Positions 19,656-28,626 of a stretch of 64,000 nucleotides of DNA are shown one piece after another. The stretch comes from Cycloclasticus pugetii PS-1. Its GTDB lineage: Bacteria; Pseudomonadota; Gammaproteobacteria; Methylococcales; Cycloclasticaceae. Location: positions 2,232,001 through 2,296,000 of the forward strand of contig NZ_ARVU01000001.1 in NCBI RefSeq assembly GCF_000384415.1, in the 5' to 3' direction. A model generated the notes under the pieces. The model did no database searches. It saw nothing but the letters and a program-made list of their open reading frames with translations, and had not been told where the DNA came from. The position numbers were made by a program, and so were the translations under genes. How positions within the stretch are numbered: the first letter of the stretch is position 1; the number at the start of each line of letters is the position of its first letter.

Positions 19656-19674
19656 TCAGCCTAATATCTATACA

Positions 19675-21057
19675 TTGACCTCGCCCTTATCGTTAAAAAC
19701 CTTAAGCTTAATCGCTGGCCCAATTCTATCTTGTGTGCTGTTTTTCAGCTTTCATGGAAAGCTGCCTGAGCCTCTTATCATTACAGCAGCTATCGCTGTT
19801 TGGTGTATTACTTGGTGGATTTTTGAACCAGTGCCGATCCCCATCACGTCACTGTTACCAATTGCTATTTTTCCACTAACAGGCGTCTTAACAAGTGAGC
19901 AAGTAGCTGCCGCTTATGGCAATAAGCTTATCTTACTATTACTAGGCGGCTTCTTACTGTCTACGGCTATTTCTCATTGTGGCGCTCATCGCCGTATAGC
20001 ACTTACCATGGTCCATTGGTTTGGTAACAACAACCCGAAACGATTAGTATTGGGGTTTATGGTCGCCTCGGCCACACTTAGCATGTGGATTTCCAATACA
20101 GCTGCAACGATCATGCTACTTCCCGTTGTGCTAGCCGTCGTTGATAGCACTGACAATAAAAAGCTAGCCATTCCTTTATTACTAGGCCTCGCTTATTCTG
20201 CCAGCATCGGTGGCATCGGCACACCCATTGGTACCCCTCCAAATTTAATTTTCATGCAGGTTTATGAAGAGAACACCGGCTTGCAAATTAGCTTTACCCA
20301 ATGGATGAGCTGGGCGCTACCGTTAGTAATCACTTTTATTCCCATCGTCTGGCTTTGGCTCACCCGACACCTACAGGGTACAGGCGAATTTTCCTTACCT
20401 GCTGTGGGCGCATGGACAACACACGAACGACGAGTCACACTTGTCGTTGGGCTTACCGCGTTGCTATGGATCACTCGCCGAGAGCCTTTTGGTGGTTGGA
20501 GTGGTTGGCTAAATTTACCGCACGCTAATGATGCATCTATCGCATTACTGGCCGTTATCGTCTTATTTATTACCCCAAATGGCAACAAGCAAAAACTCTT
20601 AGACTGGAAAGCAGCTCAGCAAATACCTTGGGGTATTTTATTATTGTTTAGCGGAGGCATTTGTCTGGCCAAAGCTTTTGTTGCCTCGGGTCTAAGCAAC
20701 CAACTAGGTGAACAACTATCCGCTGTCACCGCCTTTAGCCTTATAGTGATGATAGCCATTATTGCGTTAAGCGTGACCTTTATGACCGAAGCGACCAGCA
20801 ATACCGCCACCACAGCCATGCTGATGCCCATACTCGCCGCCACCGCCATTAACGCTGACATTGACCCCTTATTATTAATGGTTCCCGCCGCATTCAGCGC
20901 CAGCTGCGCCTTTATACTCCCTGTTGCTACTGCCCCGAACACCATTGTGTTTAGTAGTGGGTACATCCATGGTGATCAGATGGCAAAAGAAGGCTTTATA
21001 TTAAACTTGCTTGGCACCCTTGTTATAACAGCCATCTGTTGGTTCGTTTTACTCTAA
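19675..21057 (+). CDS. SLC13/DASS family sodium:dicarboxylate-type carrier
   Basis: A 460-residue inner-membrane carrier with about eleven hydrophobic segments. It has the two SNT substrate-sodium motifs of the divalent anion:sodium symporter family: ISNTAAT near residue 140 and TSNTATT near 375. GGIGTPIGTPPN precedes the first helix hairpin of the cargo domain. Likely substrates are C4-dicarboxylates, citrate or sulfate, which cannot be separated by eye. The only plausible start is the TTG at 19675, 19 bases after the GGDEF-EAL stop, with no clear ribosome site. Confidence 0.86.
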   Translation: MTSPLSLKTLSLIAGPILSCVLFFSFHGKLPEPLIITAAIAVWCITWWIFEPVPIPITSLLPIAIFPLTGVLTSEQVAAAYGNKLILLLLGGFLLSTAISHCGAHRRIALTMVHWFGNNNPKRLVLGFMVASATLSMWISNTAATIMLLPVVLAVVDSTDNKKLAIPLLLGLAYSASIGGIGTPIGTPPNLIFMQVYEENTGLQISFTQWMSWALPLVITFIPIVWLWLTRHLQGTGEFSLPAVGAWTTHERRVTLVVGLTALLWITRREPFGGWSGWLNLPHANDASIALLAVIVLFITPNGNKQKLLDWKAAQQIPWGILLLFSGGICLAKAFVASGLSNQLGEQLSAVTAFSLIVMIAIIALSVTFMTEATSNTATTAMLMPILAATAINADIDPLLLMVPAAFSASCAFILPVATAPNTIVFSSGYIHGDQMAKEGFILNLLGTLVITAICWFVLL

Positions 21058-21265
21058 ATTGCGCCTTGCTATATTGCAGGTTCCGCCATTAAAACGTCTA
21101 CCAAAATGATGAGAGAAACATTCCAGTGATGACATTCTCTTCATTCATTGCATCGCACCGCTTAATCCTCAATAATACAACACAATAAAAACACTTACCC
21201 TACAAAGGGGATACACACCAATCAATTCACACACGGTGTCATTAAAAATAACTTGGAGGGGTGTT

Positions 21266-21517
21266 ATGTCGGCTAATACTGACCATTACTGGACGGATAA
21301 TATTCGTCTCATTTTGAAGCTGCTATTTATTTGGTTTCTTGTCTCTTTTGTGTTCGGCATCATTTTAGTTGAGCCACTTAATAGCATTGAATTTGCTGGC
21401 TTTAAGTTAGGCTTTTGGTTTTCTCAGCAAGGCTCCATTATTTCTTTTGTTTTTTTAATTTTTTATTACATTAAAAAAATGAGCGCACTAGATGCTAAAT
21501 ACGGCGTGGATGATTGA
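21266..21517 (+). CDS. DUF4212 small membrane subunit of a sodium/solute symporter
   Basis: An 83-residue protein with two membrane helices, about 13-35 and 48-70. It belongs to the DUF4212 family, whose genes nearly always precede a VC_2705-type sodium:solute symporter, and it probably acts as that symporter's small subunit. The ATG at 21266 follows a strong GGAGGGG site (21255-21261). The symporter starts 1 base past its stop. Confidence 0.9.
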   Translation: MSANTDHYWTDNIRLILKLLFIWFLVSFVFGIILVEPLNSIEFAGFKLGFWFSQQGSIISFVFLIFYYIKKMSALDAKYGVDD

Positions 21518-21518
21518 T

Positions 21519-23348
21519 ATGGAATTACAAACACTTATTTACTTAGTAGTTGGGGCCACATTCGCGCTGTATATCGGCATTGCTATTTGGGCCAATGCAA
21601 AAACAACAGGCGATTTTTATATTGCTGGCAAAGGTGTTCACCCTATCGTTAACGGCATGGCGACAGGAGCTGATTGGATGTCAGCGGCGTCGTTTATCTC
21701 AATGGCTGGTTTAATTTCATATTTAGGCTACGAAGCCGGTGTGTATTTAATGGGTTTGACAGGTGGCTATGTACTTCTTGCCATGTTACTGGCGCCATAT
21801 TTACGTAAATTCGGCAAATTTACTGTGCCTGAATTTATTAGTGATCGCTATTATTCACGTGCCGCTCGTGTCATTGCTGTTCTGTGTTTAATTTTTATTT
21901 CTTTTACCTATGTCGCGGGGCAAATGCGCGGTGTTGGTATCGTCTTTTCGCGCTTTTTAGAATTACCTATAGATCAAGGTTTATACCTTGGCATGGGCAT
22001 TGTGTTTATCTATTCGGTCATTGGTGGCATGAAAGGCATCACCTACACGCAGGTTGCACAGTATATTGTGTTGATGTTTGCCTATTCTGTACCGGCTATT
22101 TTTATGGCCATACAATTTACAGGCAACCCTATTCCACAAATTGCGTTTGGCAGTCAAATGTCAGATGGCTCTGGGTTTTTATTAGATGCCTTGGATAAAA
22201 CACTACTTGATTTAGGCTTTGGTGCCTACACCGAGCCGTTTAACGATAAATCAATGATCGACGTTGCCGCTATTACCTTAGCCTTAATGGTCGGCACGGC
22301 TGGTTTACCGCATGTTATTGTGCGCTTTTTTACCGTTCCTAAAGTCTCTGATGCAAGAAAATCGGCTGGCTGGGCGCTTATTTTTATCGCCTTGTTATAT
22401 ACCACCGCGCCAGTTGTTGGCTCCTTAAGCCGTTTAAGCATTATCAACAGTATTAATGGACCTGATAACGCCGGCACCGCCTACACTGATATGCCCAGTT
22501 GGTTCCAAACGTGGGAAAGCTCAGGCTTACTCGGCTGGTTTGATCATAACGGCGATGGTAAATTGCAATACGCTGCAGGCAAGGCGTTTGCCGGCGAAGG
22601 AAAGCCTGTATTCGATGCTGAACAACGTGGCGCTTTAGGTGAACGCATCATTACTAATCCGTCTGAAGGCAAGGTAGTGAATAACGCACCATTTGCTAAT
22701 GAAATTTACGTTGATCGCGACATTATGGTACTGGCTAGCCCAGAAATCGCCCAATTACCCAATTGGGTCATTGCATTAATCGCTGCTGGTGGTGTTGCCG
22801 CTGCTTTATCCACGGCTGCTGGTTTATTATTAGTTATTTCCGCCAGTATTTCGCACGATTTATTAAAAAGCACCTTTATGCACAAGATCAGCGAGAAAAA
22901 TGAATTACGCGCTAGTCGAATTACCTCGGCCTTCGCGATTCTCGTTGCTGGTTATTTAGGCTTGCACCCACCCGCTTTTGTTGCTCAAGTCGTTGCGTTT
23001 GCCTTTGGCTTAGCTGCATCGTCCTTGTTCCCGGTGCTGATTATGGGTATTTTTAGTAAGCGCATGAATAAATACGGCGCCATTTGCGGCATGCTCACCG
23101 GGCTGGTGTTCACGATGGGCTATATCATTTATTTTAAAGGCATTTTTATAGAGCCAATGGCGGCTAATACCGCTGAAAACTGGCTGTTTGGTATTTCACC
23201 GGAAGGCATTGGTGCGATTGGTATGTGCTTGAACTTCTCCGTCGCCTTTATTGTGTCCAGCCTAACGCCTGCACCGCCTCAAAGTGTACAGAATATGGTT
23301 GAACGAATTCGGCTGCCCAATGCAGCCGCTGCCGCTCACGATCACTAA
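21519..23348 (+). CDS. sodium:solute symporter, VC_2705/ActP-like subfamily
   Basis: A 609-residue SSS-family transporter with about thirteen hydrophobic segments. It has the N-terminal YIAGKGVHPIVNGMATGADWMSAASF region typical of cation/acetate symporters, so short organic acids are the likely cargo, moved with sodium into the cytoplasm. A long soluble loop near residues 310-410 contains FDHNGDGKLQY, an EF-hand-like calcium loop. I chose the ATG at 21519 just past the DUF4212 stop; in-frame ATGs at 21492 and 21510 overlap that gene. Confidence 0.9.
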   Translation: MELQTLIYLVVGATFALYIGIAIWANAKTTGDFYIAGKGVHPIVNGMATGADWMSAASFISMAGLISYLGYEAGVYLMGLTGGYVLLAMLLAPYLRKFGKFTVPEFISDRYYSRAARVIAVLCLIFISFTYVAGQMRGVGIVFSRFLELPIDQGLYLGMGIVFIYSVIGGMKGITYTQVAQYIVLMFAYSVPAIFMAIQFTGNPIPQIAFGSQMSDGSGFLLDALDKTLLDLGFGAYTEPFNDKSMIDVAAITLALMVGTAGLPHVIVRFFTVPKVSDARKSAGWALIFIALLYTTAPVVGSLSRLSIINSINGPDNAGTAYTDMPSWFQTWESSGLLGWFDHNGDGKLQYAAGKAFAGEGKPVFDAEQRGALGERIITNPSEGKVVNNAPFANEIYVDRDIMVLASPEIAQLPNWVIALIAAGGVAAALSTAAGLLLVISASISHDLLKSTFMHKISEKNELRASRITSAFAILVAGYLGLHPPAFVAQVVAFAFGLAASSLFPVLIMGIFSKRMNKYGAICGMLTGLVFTMGYIIYFKGIFIEPMAANTAENWLFGISPEGIGAIGMCLNFSVAFIVSSLTPAPPQSVQNMVERIRLPNAAAAAHDH

Positions 23349-23363
23349 GAAGCGATAATAACG

Positions 23364-23822
23364 ATGCTTAACACTATTTGGGTAGATGCCGACGCCTGCC
23401 CTGTTGTCATAAAGGACATTTTATTCCGCGCCGCAGAGCGCACAAACACTCAAATGACCTTGGTGGCCAACCAAGCCATCCGGGTGCCGCCTTCTGCTTA
23501 TATTTCTTTTTTACGCGTTAATCAGGGTTTTGATGAGGCCGATAATGAAATTGTTAAACGAATGCAAGCGGGAGACTTAGTGATTACTGGCGACATTCCG
23601 TTAGCTGCTGATGTCATAGAAAAAGGTGGCACGGCCTTAAACCCGCGTGGTGAGCTATACACAAAAGAAAACATTAAAGACCGTCTTAATATGCGCGACT
23701 TTATGGAAACCATGCGTTCCAGTGGCTTAGAAATTGGTGGCGGCCCACCGCCTTTAAATAATACCGACCGACAAGTATTTGCAAATCAACTCGATAAACT
23801 TTTAACTCAAGCCAAACGTTGA
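23364..23822 (+). CDS. YaiI/YqxD family protein (UPF0178)
   Basis: A 152-residue cytoplasmic protein of the UPF0178 family. The N-terminal [15 protein letters not shown] motif with clustered Asp residues and a later [11 protein letters not shown] segment are diagnostic. The fold is PIN/NYN-nuclease-like, so nuclease activity is conceivable but not demonstrated for the family. It lies 15 bases after the symporter gene and is probably cotranscribed. Confidence 0.9.
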   Translation: MLNTIWVDADACPVVIKDILFRAAERTNTQMTLVANQAIRVPPSAYISFLRVNQGFDEADNEIVKRMQAGDLVITGDIPLAADVIEKGGTALNPRGELYTKENIKDRLNMRDFMETMRSSGLEIGGGPPPLNNTDRQVFANQLDKLLTQAKR

Positions 23823-24222
23823 CGTTAGTGTTTTTTTATTGTCTTACTACAGGTCTTACTGAATAGAAAACAGCCGCTTAGCCGTTATCGTGCAGATCGG
23901 TTGATGAAGCCCTATCAATTTAATAGCTGCCAGCAACCTAAACATGCTTATAAACGGGCTACACAAGAGCATGTGGCGATACCTAATTACCTTAGATGCT
24001 AAAAAGTATATAGGAAGAGATAACCATGAAAAGTAGATATACAATTTAGTAAAAGAGACTTTCATATCACAGCATGCCTTTTAGATACACATAACGTTTA
24101 ATTTAAAGGTTGGCGTCCTCTTTAGCTGTGATGGCTTCATTGGTTTAGCATTCAGCCTTATCCTTTCTAATCACCAAAAGTCATTCATCTCATACACGAT
24201 GGGCTATTAATATAGCCCGTGC
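23823..24222. other. 400-bp convergent intergenic region
   Basis: No credible coding sequence was found on either strand; the longest frame, about 69 codons on the minus strand, has no family features and no ribosome site. It separates the plus-strand symporter unit from the minus-strand GGDEF-EAL gene. A hairpin (GGGCTAT / ATAGCCC, 24201-24218) abuts the GGDEF-EAL stop and may terminate it, though no T-run follows in that direction. A T-run (23830-23837) follows the YaiI stop. Confidence 0.5.
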
Positions 24223-26505
24223 TCACTTTGACATAAATACAATAAGATCCTTTTTATTAAGTGGTTTTGAAAAGTAATACCCCTGAAAAAGGTCACAACC
24301 ATTTTCACTTAAAACGTCCACTTGCTCCACTTCCTCAACACCCTCAGCGATAACCGACATGCCCAGGCCGCTCCCAAGCTTAATAATACTTTTTATTAAC
24401 TGGAGGTCTTGATTGTTATTAAGGATATTCTCAACAAACACTTTATCTATTTTCAGCTCACTAATGGGCAGCCCGCTCAGTACGCCTAAGGATGAGTAGC
24501 CCGTACCAAAGTCATCTAAAGAGGTGAGGATGTTTTTTTCCTTTAATGCTAAAAGAATTTTTTTTGCCTGCCCAACATCTTCGATGAACAAACTCTCTGT
24601 CACTTCAATCATCAGCTCTATACTAGAGCAATCATGTCGTCTCTGTAGCTGGAATATAGACATCAAGAAAGCTGGGTGAAAAAGTTGCTGAACCGACACA
24701 TTAATCGACAAGCGTAATTTCTTCTTATTTTTTTGAACTGAACGACAAACACTAATAAATTCGGCCAGTGCCGTTTCAAATACAAATAAACCAATCTCAT
24801 GAATAAGCCCTATTGATTCGGCTATCATAATGAATTCATCAGGAGGAACTAAGCCTAAACTTGGGTTATCCCAACGCAACAACGCTTCAACCCCTATAAT
24901 TTCTTTTGAATAAGCATCAACCTGTGGCTGATACACGACAAAGAGCTCTTCTCGTTCTACCGCATGAAGCAGTTCTTTTTCAATCATGGCTGTGCGTTGC
25001 ATTTTTTCTTGCAAGCCTTCGGAGTAAGAAAAGAAGCCGCACCGCAATCTTTTAGCTTCATACATTGCCATATCCGCTTTACTCAATAACTCATCCAGCT
25101 TATCCCCATCTTTGGAGTGTTTTACCACTCCTATACTCGCTTGAATAGAAAACTCAAGCCCATCCAGCACAAAGGCCTTATTCAATTGAGTTAAAAAGTG
25201 TCGGCATAAGTTAAGGTTGTGTACGTTGTCACGTGAGCGTGTAAGAACAATAAACTCATCTCCTCCTTGTCTAATGCACAGGCAATCATCAAAGTTGGCT
25301 GTTACTCGAGCGGAAACCTCAAGTAATACCTGATCTCCTATAGAGTGCCCGTATAAATCATTAATCCCTTTGAAGTTATCAAGGTCAATAAAAAAAATAG
25401 CGAAGCCCTTTGGATGTTTCTGTTTCCATGCATCAAAACTTTCTAACAAATAGCGTCTATTCGGTAGTTTTGTTAATTGGTCGTGCGTCGCTTGAAACTC
25501 AAGTGCTTTTTTCGACCTACCTTGACTAGAAATATTCATCCTAAAAAGAAAGTACAAAGTGAGGTTGAAAAGCAACAAGAGGGAGATATACCAAGCAAGC
25601 CTCTGGCATAATTTATTTAATACAAGCGTTTTATTAAGGCTTGTAGCTGAAAAGAAGTGGTATTTATCATTATAAGACAAAGACGTTATAACCTTTTCCC
25701 CTTGGTAATTTTTTGTCTGCAACACTACAGGTTTGCCGCTGCCCTCACCTTTGATGAAGTTATAACCAACTTGATCTATCATACCCTCCGTAAAATGCTG
25801 GATAATTTGCTCCGACACAGGCATTTTAAATAAGTAGTCGTAATCACTTTCGTCAGCATATGAAACGTAATAACGATAATACTCATCACTAATAAGGGTC
25901 ACATCTGCACCAGGAACACTTGATTGGTCAGCCAGCATTTTTTTTAAGAAGCTTAATTTAACACCACTCGTCATAACGGCGACAACGCGCCCATCTGCAT
26001 CTAAAATTCGTTTTCTTAATGGGATAAGCCACTGCTTCAAGGATGTCATATAATAGGTCCGGCCCATCACCATTTCATCCGAATGCCGGGCTGCCTTAAA
26101 TGATTTACGCGTATCTTCTTTATCTAACAAGTTTGGTAGCTTGCCTGAGGAAAAGTTCGAGCTCGTTACAATCAGCTGACCGGAAGGAAGCGCTAGCCCT
26201 AGGCCTGCTAACTCAGGATTACTCTTCAACATAGCATCCAGTAGAGTGGATGACTTAGCTTTATTCATAATGCCTGCTTTTACTAGTTTCTTACCTAGTG
26301 CGTCTAACAATAGCTCCTGCTTATCGAGCAAATTATGAATTGAGTGCGTGACAAGGGCATTCGAATATTTAAGCTCATTTCTAGCACTCTCCTCAATGCG
26401 TTGATAGTCAACAAAAGTAGCCGCTGCAGTAAATAAAACAGACATTGAAGCAATAAAAAAATACGTTTTCCATAGCGGATTGATTCTTAAGGAGGATCTG
26501 TTCAT
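24223..26505 (-). CDS. membrane-bound GGDEF-EAL protein with Cache-like periplasmic domain
   Basis: A 760-residue cyclic-di-GMP enzyme. A membrane helix at about 13-31 and another at about 303-323 enclose a ~270-residue periplasmic region resembling a double Cache ligand sensor. The GGDEF motif is intact at 414-418, but the position of the inhibitory RxxD site reads F405-DD-C408, so product inhibition is probably absent. EAL is intact at 540-542, with DDFGTGY at 664-670 and EGVE at 721-724. It stands alone on the minus strand, with AAGG just before the ATG. Net activity cannot be told from the sequence. Confidence 0.93.
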   Translation of the reverse strand: MNRSSLRINPLWKTYFFIASMSVLFTAAATFVDYQRIEESARNELKYSNALVTHSIHNLLDKQELLLDALGKKLVKAGIMNKAKSSTLLDAMLKSNPELAGLGLALPSGQLIVTSSNFSSGKLPNLLDKEDTRKSFKAARHSDEMVMGRTYYMTSLKQWLIPLRKRILDADGRVVAVMTSGVKLSFLKKMLADQSSVPGADVTLISDEYYRYYVSYADESDYDYLFKMPVSEQIIQHFTEGMIDQVGYNFIKGEGSGKPVVLQTKNYQGEKVITSLSYNDKYHFFSATSLNKTLVLNKLCQRLAWYISLLLLFNLTLYFLFRMNISSQGRSKKALEFQATHDQLTKLPNRRYLLESFDAWKQKHPKGFAIFFIDLDNFKGINDLYGHSIGDQVLLEVSARVTANFDDCLCIRQGGDEFIVLTRSRDNVHNLNLCRHFLTQLNKAFVLDGLEFSIQASIGVVKHSKDGDKLDELLSKADMAMYEAKRLRCGFFSYSEGLQEKMQRTAMIEKELLHAVEREELFVVYQPQVDAYSKEIIGVEALLRWDNPSLGLVPPDEFIMIAESIGLIHEIGLFVFETALAEFISVCRSVQKNKKKLRLSINVSVQQLFHPAFLMSIFQLQRRHDCSSIELMIEVTESLFIEDVGQAKKILLALKEKNILTSLDDFGTGYSSLGVLSGLPISELKIDKVFVENILNNNQDLQLIKSIIKLGSGLGMSVIAEGVEEVEQVDVLSENGCDLFQGYYFSKPLNKKDLIVFMSK

Positions 26506-26797
26506 TTGGACCTTGAGTTAATTGTCAGGCAAACTAAATAATAACGTAGAAAGTGTATTTTTCATACGCTTGTACTGGTAACTCAAACAAGGCACATTAA
26601 TTAGAGATTTTTCATAATTAATCAATACCCCCATTCCAAGTACACAGCCGATCAAGGTTGTAATATTTCATATATACAGCTATATCTTGCTAAACAGAAA
26701 CAACCTCACTTGCAGTGTATCTACTATAAATACTAGAGTATATGGGCAGAATCATCGTCCATACATCAATATCACCAACGCTAGGAAGCAATGGAAC

Positions 26798-27625
26798 ATG
26801 AAAAAACGGATCTTTTTTATATTAATAAGCCTTATATCGCTAACTGCTTACGCAGCTAAACCGGCTATATTTTTACTTAAAAACTACCATCAAGATATTC
26901 CTGTGACGGGTTGGCTTATGAGCGAAAAACTCGATGGTGTGCGCGGCTATTGGGATGGAAAAAACCTCATTAGTCGAGGGGGAAAAATACTTAGCCCACC
27001 AGCATGGTTTACCCAGAACTACCCACCTTTCCCAATAGATGGCGAACTATGGACCCAGCGAGCCGACTTTGAAAACATCAGCTCAATTGTTAACAGCCAA
27101 CATGCTGGTGAACGATGGAAACACATCACCCATCAAATATTTGATGTGCCCAATCAAACAGGTAATTTACATAAACGGCTACAGGTTTTACAAAACTATC
27201 TAGATAAGAACCCTACGCCGTACATTCAGATCATTCAGCAAACAACCGTTAACAATAAAAAACAATTACAGCGCTTTTTACACTCTATTACTGCTAACCA
27301 AGCTGAAGGCGTTGTGGTTAGGGACCCTAATCAAGCCTATCAAACAGGTCGTTTATCTTCAGCATTGAAACTAAAGGAATACACCGACACAGAATGTACC
27401 GTGCTAAAAGTCCTCCCCGGAAAAGGACAATATCAAGGCAAAATGGGCTCTATACTCTGCCTGACTTCACAGGGCAAACAGTTAACCATTGGTTCTGGTT
27501 TTTCAAATAAAGACAGAACTAACCCGCCCCTTATAGGCAGTCAAATCACGTTTAAATATTATGGCCTAACCAAAAAAGGGCGCTATCGATTTCCTGTCTA
27601 TTTAAGACCGTTTAACAAACCTTAG
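26798..27625 (+). CDS. periplasmic ATP-dependent DNA ligase (LigE-like)
   Basis: A compact DNA ligase of 275 residues with a signal peptide (residues 1-19, ending TAYA). The nucleotidyltransferase motifs are present: KLDG with adenylated Lys44, IDGELW near 80, EGVVVRDP near 180, and LKLKEY near 205. An OB-fold domain follows. The N-terminal DNA-binding domain of larger ligases is absent. This matches the Lig E group of Gram-negative bacteria, thought to act in the periplasm or on incoming DNA. I chose the ATG at 26798, placed after AGGAAG and directly before the signal peptide. Confidence 0.92.
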   Translation: MKKRIFFILISLISLTAYAAKPAIFLLKNYHQDIPVTGWLMSEKLDGVRGYWDGKNLISRGGKILSPPAWFTQNYPPFPIDGELWTQRADFENISSIVNSQHAGERWKHITHQIFDVPNQTGNLHKRLQVLQNYLDKNPTPYIQIIQQTTVNNKKQLQRFLHSITANQAEGVVVRDPNQAYQTGRLSSALKLKEYTDTECTVLKVLPGKGQYQGKMGSILCLTSQGKQLTIGSGFSNKDRTNPPLIGSQITFKYYGLTKKGRYRFPVYLRPFNKP

Positions 27626-27672
27626 TAATCAGTAAATCAAACAGAAGAGTTTTCCATTGCGCTTTTCATGTT

Positions 27673-27688
27673 GGCGTATAATTACGCC
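27673..27688. promoter_or_regulatory. 16-bp palindrome containing a TATAAT box ahead of efpL
   Basis: GGCGTA and TACGCC flank TAAT, so a consensus TATAAT (27677-27682) is embedded in a perfect dyad 23 bases before the efpL ATG. It could be a promoter overlapped by an operator. A TTGCGC at 27657 is the only -35-like hexamer, and its 14-base spacing is short. Confidence 0.4.
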
Positions 27689-27710
27689 TAATCAAACACA
27701 TGGAACACAC

Positions 27711-28277
27711 ATGCCTAAAGCCAGCGATTTAAAATGCGGAATGGTTGTTGAAGTCAATGACGAACCTTATGCGGTTAAAAGTATCGACGTACGCAATCCA
27801 TCATCTCGTGGAGCTTCTACCCTTTATAAAGTTCGCTTTAATCACCTTAAAACCAAGCAAAAACGTGATGAAACGTTAAAAGGTGATGACTTTCTGAAGG
27901 ATCTCGATTGCGAAAAAGCCAATTTACAATTTTCTTATCAAGATGGTAACGCCTATACCTTCATGAATTTAGATACCTATGACCAATACACATTAGACGG
28001 CGAAGACATTGAAGAGCAAGTTAAATACCTAAGCGAAGGGCTCGATAGCCTAGTGGGTATTTTACTAGAAGAAGCCCTGGTTGCTATTGAATTACCGGCC
28101 ACTATTAGCTTACAAATAGTGGATACCGCGCCCGGTTTAAAAGGTGCCTCAGCCTCTGCTCGAACCAAACCAGCTACGCTAACCACTGGGCTAGAAGTTC
28201 AAGTGCCGGAATATATCGACACTGACGAATTTATAAAAATAAATACCAGCACCGGCAAATTTATGTCACGTGCTTAA
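27711..28277 (+). CDS. efpL: elongation factor P-like protein EfpL (YeiP)
   Basis: A 188-residue, three-domain EF-P paralogue that relieves ribosome stalling. The domain I loop reads NPSSRGASTLYK with Arg at the tip and the longer loop characteristic of YeiP/EfpL rather than EF-P, so no lysylation or rhamnosylation is expected there. Domains II and III end with the standard EFIKINTSTGKF. I chose the ATG at 27711 because the family starts MPKA-S-DL; an in-frame upstream ATG adds residues unlike the family. hopJ follows after 13 bases. Confidence 0.93.
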   Translation: MPKASDLKCGMVVEVNDEPYAVKSIDVRNPSSRGASTLYKVRFNHLKTKQKRDETLKGDDFLKDLDCEKANLQFSYQDGNAYTFMNLDTYDQYTLDGEDIEEQVKYLSEGLDSLVGILLEEALVAIELPATISLQIVDTAPGLKGASASARTKPATLTTGLEVQVPEYIDTDEFIKINTSTGKFMSRA

Positions 28278-28290
28278 CAAGGAGAAACCA

Positions 28291-28620
28291 ATGAACCGTA
28301 TTGAAGCTATCAAAAACAACCCTTCTATTGATGTTGAAACCGTCATTGAGCTGATCGACACCCTCTATGATTACCACCCTGTGGATTTTAAAAATGGAGA
28401 GGTCTCTAATGCAGCCGGCACCAATGATATTACCTGCAAATTATTTGCTTTTGCAAAGCTCAATGACTTCACGCAAGAGCAAACCCTTGCCTGTTTCGGG
28501 CATTACTACCAAGATGTTCTCAACACCCCTGATGCGGATGATCACCAAAATATTCGTAACTTTATGCAACATAGTTGGGGTGGCGTCAGTTTCTCAGGCA
28601 CCGCATTAACTGAAAAATAA
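28291..28620 (+). CDS. HopJ type III effector family protein
   Basis: A 109-residue cytoplasmic protein of the HopJ family (PF08888). The conserved YxPVxFxNGxxxNxAGxNxGSxK-type region appears as YHPVDFKNGEVSNAAGTND, and HYYQDVL and NIRNFMQHSW follow. Despite the family name, homologues are widespread in non-pathogens, and no type III system is seen here. A strong AAGGAG site (28279-28284) precedes the ATG at 28291. It ends six bases before dbpA. Function unknown. Confidence 0.88.
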   Translation: MNRIEAIKNNPSIDVETVIELIDTLYDYHPVDFKNGEVSNAAGTNDITCKLFAFAKLNDFTQEQTLACFGHYYQDVLNTPDADDHQNIRNFMQHSWGGVSFSGTALTEK

Positions 28621-28626
28621 AAACTC

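Noticed and set aside
23856..24065. Open frame of about 69 codons on the minus strand
   Set aside because: No ribosome site, no recognisable motif, lies in a convergent intergenic gap and has unremarkable hydrophobic composition.
28291..28620. Type III secretion effector
   Set aside because: The HopJ name is historical. No secretion system or effector context is present, and the gene sits in a translation-factor operon.
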